Assembly (NCBI GenBank): GCA_028691905.1
Contig: JAQUYJ010000044.1
Location: 1-7,335, forward strand
Length of the DNA: 7,335 bases
DNA from: Bacilli bacterium
Lineage (GTDB): Bacteria > Bacillota_I > Bacilli_A > ML615J-28 > CAG-698
Reading direction: 5' to 3'
Positions 5,074-7,335 of the stretch are shown here, in pieces (within the stretch, counting starts at the first letter, position 1; every line of letters begins with the position of its first letter). Below the pieces are notes generated by a model, which made no database searches, had not been told where the DNA came from, and saw only the letters and a list, made by a program, of their open reading frames with translations. Made by a program: the position numbers and the translations under genes.

Positions 5074-6375
5074 TTATTCTTTTTTCGCAACTTTTTTCGG
5101 ATTTATTATTACTTTTGTATGGGGAGAATTTTTGATAACATCATATACAAGCAAAATGTCTTCCATTGTGATTGATTCCAGAATATCTAAACTATTAAAA
5201 TAATCACAATTTAAAGTAAGTGCGTCCAGTATACCGTGAGTAATTGTTTCAACATCGTCCATACTTTTAATAAAACTCCCAATAATGCCTTTTTTAATTC
5301 TTGTAAAATTGGCTTCTTGCAGTTCATCTCTTCTACCATTTAAAAATTTGTTTTCAAAATAGTTCAGTAATTGTTCGGGATGCTTAGAATCAGATTGCAT
5401 CGCTATGTACATACTGTTATTGGTAATGTGGGCATAATAACGAAATCGTTTTGATATAAGATCTTGATCCAATAACTCTTGGTATGTATCCGAAGACGAA
5501 CCGAATAGTTGTTCTAGGATGATTTTCATGATATAGTCAATTTTGATTATGTTAAACTTTTTATATAAATGAGGATTTATTTTTATCCCATAAGCAACAT
5601 ATGGAGAAAAAATATCCATTTCAAATTGATTGAATTCCTTGTGAATGGAAAGAAGTTCAATGGGCGTTTTTATATCAACAGGTGGACATGGCGAAAATTG
5701 TTTCCCGTTCTGATTATCCATAATCCATTGCAATGTTTCTTCAACATGAAGATGGCCAACTATCAATAAGGTCATATTCTGAGGATGATATAAAAACTGG
5801 TGTGCTTGCAATAGTATCTTTTTATTGATTTTTTTAATTGATTCTTCATTACCAACTATTTCTTCTTTTAAAGGATCATTCCAATATAAATTATTCATCA
5901 AATCATAATGTAAACGATTATTTGGTTTATCCTGATACATTAAATATTCCTGCAGGATAATCTTTTTTTCTTTAGCGATTCCCTGGGCGGTGAAACAAGG
6001 TTTCTGAACAAAGTCCAATAGAAATTGAATAACTTCTTTTTGCTTTTTTGTACAGGTGACCGTATAAGCTGTTTCATCATAACTTGTATAAGCATTGGAA
6101 TCTGCTCCTAAACTGGCAAAATAATCACCAGCATCTTTGTTTTTTTCCATTGCAAACATCTGATGTTCTAAAAAGTGTGCTGTTCCCTGCGGAAAAGAGA
6201 TCTTTTCATTCGTATCACGATGAATAAAATTAGTATGGATGGAACCAAAATCCGTTTTAAAAACACAATATGTTTTTTGAAAATCTGCTTTAGGAACCAT
6301 GTACACTTTTAATCCGTTTTTTAAAACTGTGGAATAAAGTGCTTCATTTAAACGGGGATAATATACTTTATTCAT
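5074..6375 (-). CDS. ymfH: M16-family zinc metallopeptidase, YmfH type
   Basis: 433 aa from the chosen start. Cytoplasmic M16B peptidase of the pitrilysin/insulinase clan; no signal peptide. The inverted zinc motif HFLEH gives ligands H67 and H71 with catalytic E70, and E143 (LQEYL) is the third ligand at family spacing. N-terminal M16 domain about 10-180, C-terminal M16 domain about 200-425. This is the catalytic partner of the YmfF type beside it. Such pairs act as heterodimeric peptide-trimming enzymes; relatives mature small secreted peptides. The ATG at 6387 has no ribosome binding site, whereas GGTGA lies five bases before the ATG at 6375, so I start there; the gene then overlaps the ymfF stop by 8 nt (ATGAATAA), implying coupling. 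In Bacillus, ymfI follows, but here an A/T tract and terminator follow instead. Substrate unknown. Confidence 0.9.
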   Translation of the reverse strand: MNKVYYPRLNEALYSTVLKNGLKVYMVPKADFQKTYCVFKTDFGSIHTNFIHRDTNEKISFPQGTAHFLEHQMFAMEKNKDAGDYFASLGADSNAYTSYDETAYTVTCTKKQKEVIQFLLDFVQKPCFTAQGIAKEKKIILQEYLMYQDKPNNRLHYDLMNNLYWNDPLKEEIVGNEESIKKINKKILLQAHQFLYHPQNMTLLIVGHLHVEETLQWIMDNQNGKQFSPCPPVDIKTPIELLSIHKEFNQFEMDIFSPYVAYGIKINPHLYKKFNIIKIDYIMKIILEQLFGSSSDTYQELLDQDLISKRFRYYAHITNNSMYIAMQSDSKHPEQLLNYFENKFLNGRRDELQEANFTRIKKGIIGSFIKSMDDVETITHGILDALTLNCDYFNSLDILESITMEDILLVYDVIKNSPHTKVIINPKKVAKKE

Positions 6376-7335
6376 TTTTATCACCATACAGAAAATATAT
6401 TGTATCCAAGAAAATCATTTTTGCTACTTCTTTAATTTGCTGTGTGTTTACGGTATTTACTGCAGCAATAATTTCATCAATATTCATTTTTTTAATAAGA
6501 TCGGTTCTAATTTGAAACAGTAATAAACTCTGACAATCATCATTCGTTTCCGTATAATAACTGATTAATGTATCTTTTGCCATCTGCAGAAGCTTTTCAT
6601 CCACATTATTTTGGTAATCCTGGATAATTTTTTGAATTATATTAACCGTTTTATCTTTATTTTCTTCTTCAATCCCAGCCTGAATAGTTAGAATCTTGGC
6701 ATCGTATTGAACGGTAGAGTGAATACTGTAAGCTAATCCATACTGTTCACGGACAACCTTGAATAATGATGATGTTGTCATTCCAGTTAACATTAAATCA
6801 AATAAAACCATCGGAAAATAATATTGGTGAAAATAATGTATGTTTGTTCGATATCCTAAAACGAGTTTTCCCTGTATAACATCCTGCTTTTCTTCTATAT
6901 AATGGATTTCTTTTGGTAAAAATGTAGGATGGGCATATAATTTCATATCCGTATTTTTAGTTGAAAATGAACAGGAAGCAAAAAAACTGTTTACCATTTC
7001 ATCTGTAATATCCCCAATAGCATATCCTTTGCAATTACAATCAGTAAACAAATAATGATAATAATCAGTTAATTCACTAAGCGATATCTCATTAAGTACT
7101 TCTTTTGTGCCATAAGGTTTTATGTTTATGATTTCATTGGGAGCCATTTCCTCAATTAAACGATGATAGGCATAGGACTCTTTATTGTTGTACATGTTTT
7201 CAATTGATGTTAACATAAGCTTTTTTTCTTCGTTAAAATCCTTTTGTGAAAAAGAACCATCAATCCTATTTGGTTGTAATATGCTTTGCCAAAAGAATTC
7301 TTTTACATCATCAAAATAATTTTCTTCTTGAATCA
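6368..7335 (-). CDS. ymfF: M16-family peptidase-like protein, YmfF type (N-terminus outside window)
   Basis: The frame is open from the right window edge: 39 codons precede the ATG at 7216 and continue the protein sensibly (PNRIDGSFSQKDFNEEKK), so that ATG is internal. 321 residues are visible of an expected 420-430; the missing part is the N-terminal domain, so whether a zinc motif is present cannot be seen, although YmfF partners generally lack it. The visible part has the end of the first M16 domain, then QGKLVLGYRTNI and VREQYGLAYSI, which contains the Arg and Tyr of the substrate-binding R/Y pair typical of the C-terminal M16 domain. It is probably the binding subunit of a YmfF-YmfH heterodimer. 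The stop overlaps the ymfH start by 8 nt, so both are made from one mRNA whose promoter is beyond the window. Confidence 0.9.
   Translation of the reverse strand, partial: IQEENYFDDVKEFFWQSILQPNRIDGSFSQKDFNEEKKLMLTSIENMYNNKESYAYHRLIEEMAPNEIINIKPYGTKEVLNEISLSELTDYYHYLFTDCNCKGYAIGDITDEMVNSFFASCSFSTKNTDMKLYAHPTFLPKEIHYIEEKQDVIQGKLVLGYRTNIHYFHQYYFPMVLFDLMLTGMTTSSLFKVVREQYGLAYSIHSTVQYDAKILTIQAGIEEENKDKTVNIIQKIIQDYQNNVDEKLLQMAKDTLISYYTETNDDCQSLLLFQIRTDLIKKMNIDEIIAAVNTVNTQQIKEVAKMIFLDTIYFLYGDKNE

Noticed and set aside
5569..5769. 66-codon plus-strand open frame
   Set aside because: Antisense shadow within ymfH, no supporting signals.

Overview
This 7.3-kb window is A+T-rich and comes from a low-G+C Gram-positive (Firmicutes) genome. 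The evidence is a lipoteichoic-acid-synthase-like protein, a YmfF/YmfH peptidase pair, strong AGGAGG-type ribosome binding sites and textbook sigma-A promoters. TGA is used as a stop (cysE) and TGG codes for Trp, so this is the standard bacterial code and not the Mollicute code. Erysipelotrichia or a relative is my best guess at lineage, but that is inference only.

Layout, left to right. Positions 1-1646 (-) hold a membrane-anchored LtaS-like sulfatase-fold enzyme whose C-terminus is cut off by the window edge. Positions 1700-2197 (-) hold a short serine O-acetyltransferase (cysE). It is translationally coupled to a YjjG-like HAD-family protein at 2199-2879 (-). A 145-bp divergent control region (2880-3024) follows. 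Positions 3025-4203 (+) hold an alpha-oxoamine synthase that most resembles bacterial serine palmitoyltransferase. A bidirectional terminator separates it from a convergent tRNA-Gly(GCC) at 4251-4325 (-). Then come a short SSB without the usual C-terminal tip (4504-4854, -), and the M16 pair ymfH (5074-6375, -) and ymfF (6368 to the right edge, -, N-terminus missing).

The window is compactly wired. I can place promoters for ltaS-like, HAD-cysE, the oxoamine synthase, the tRNA and ssb, and factor-independent terminators behind the oxoamine synthase/tRNA, ssb and ymfFH. The ltaS-like promoter is notable: its -10 box lies inside a hairpin whose other arm is the ltaS ribosome binding site, so read-through transcripts from cysE and transcripts from the gene's own promoter should behave differently.

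The most interesting biology is the oxoamine synthase. A serine palmitoyltransferase-like enzyme in a Gram-positive genome would be the first step of sphingolipid synthesis. It is divergently transcribed from cysE, another enzyme that joins L-serine to an acyl-CoA, and an LtaS-like envelope polymer/headgroup enzyme lies next door. No other sphingolipid gene is visible, so the pathway is a hypothesis. I see no mobile element, CRISPR array, phage gene or obviously new multi-gene system.
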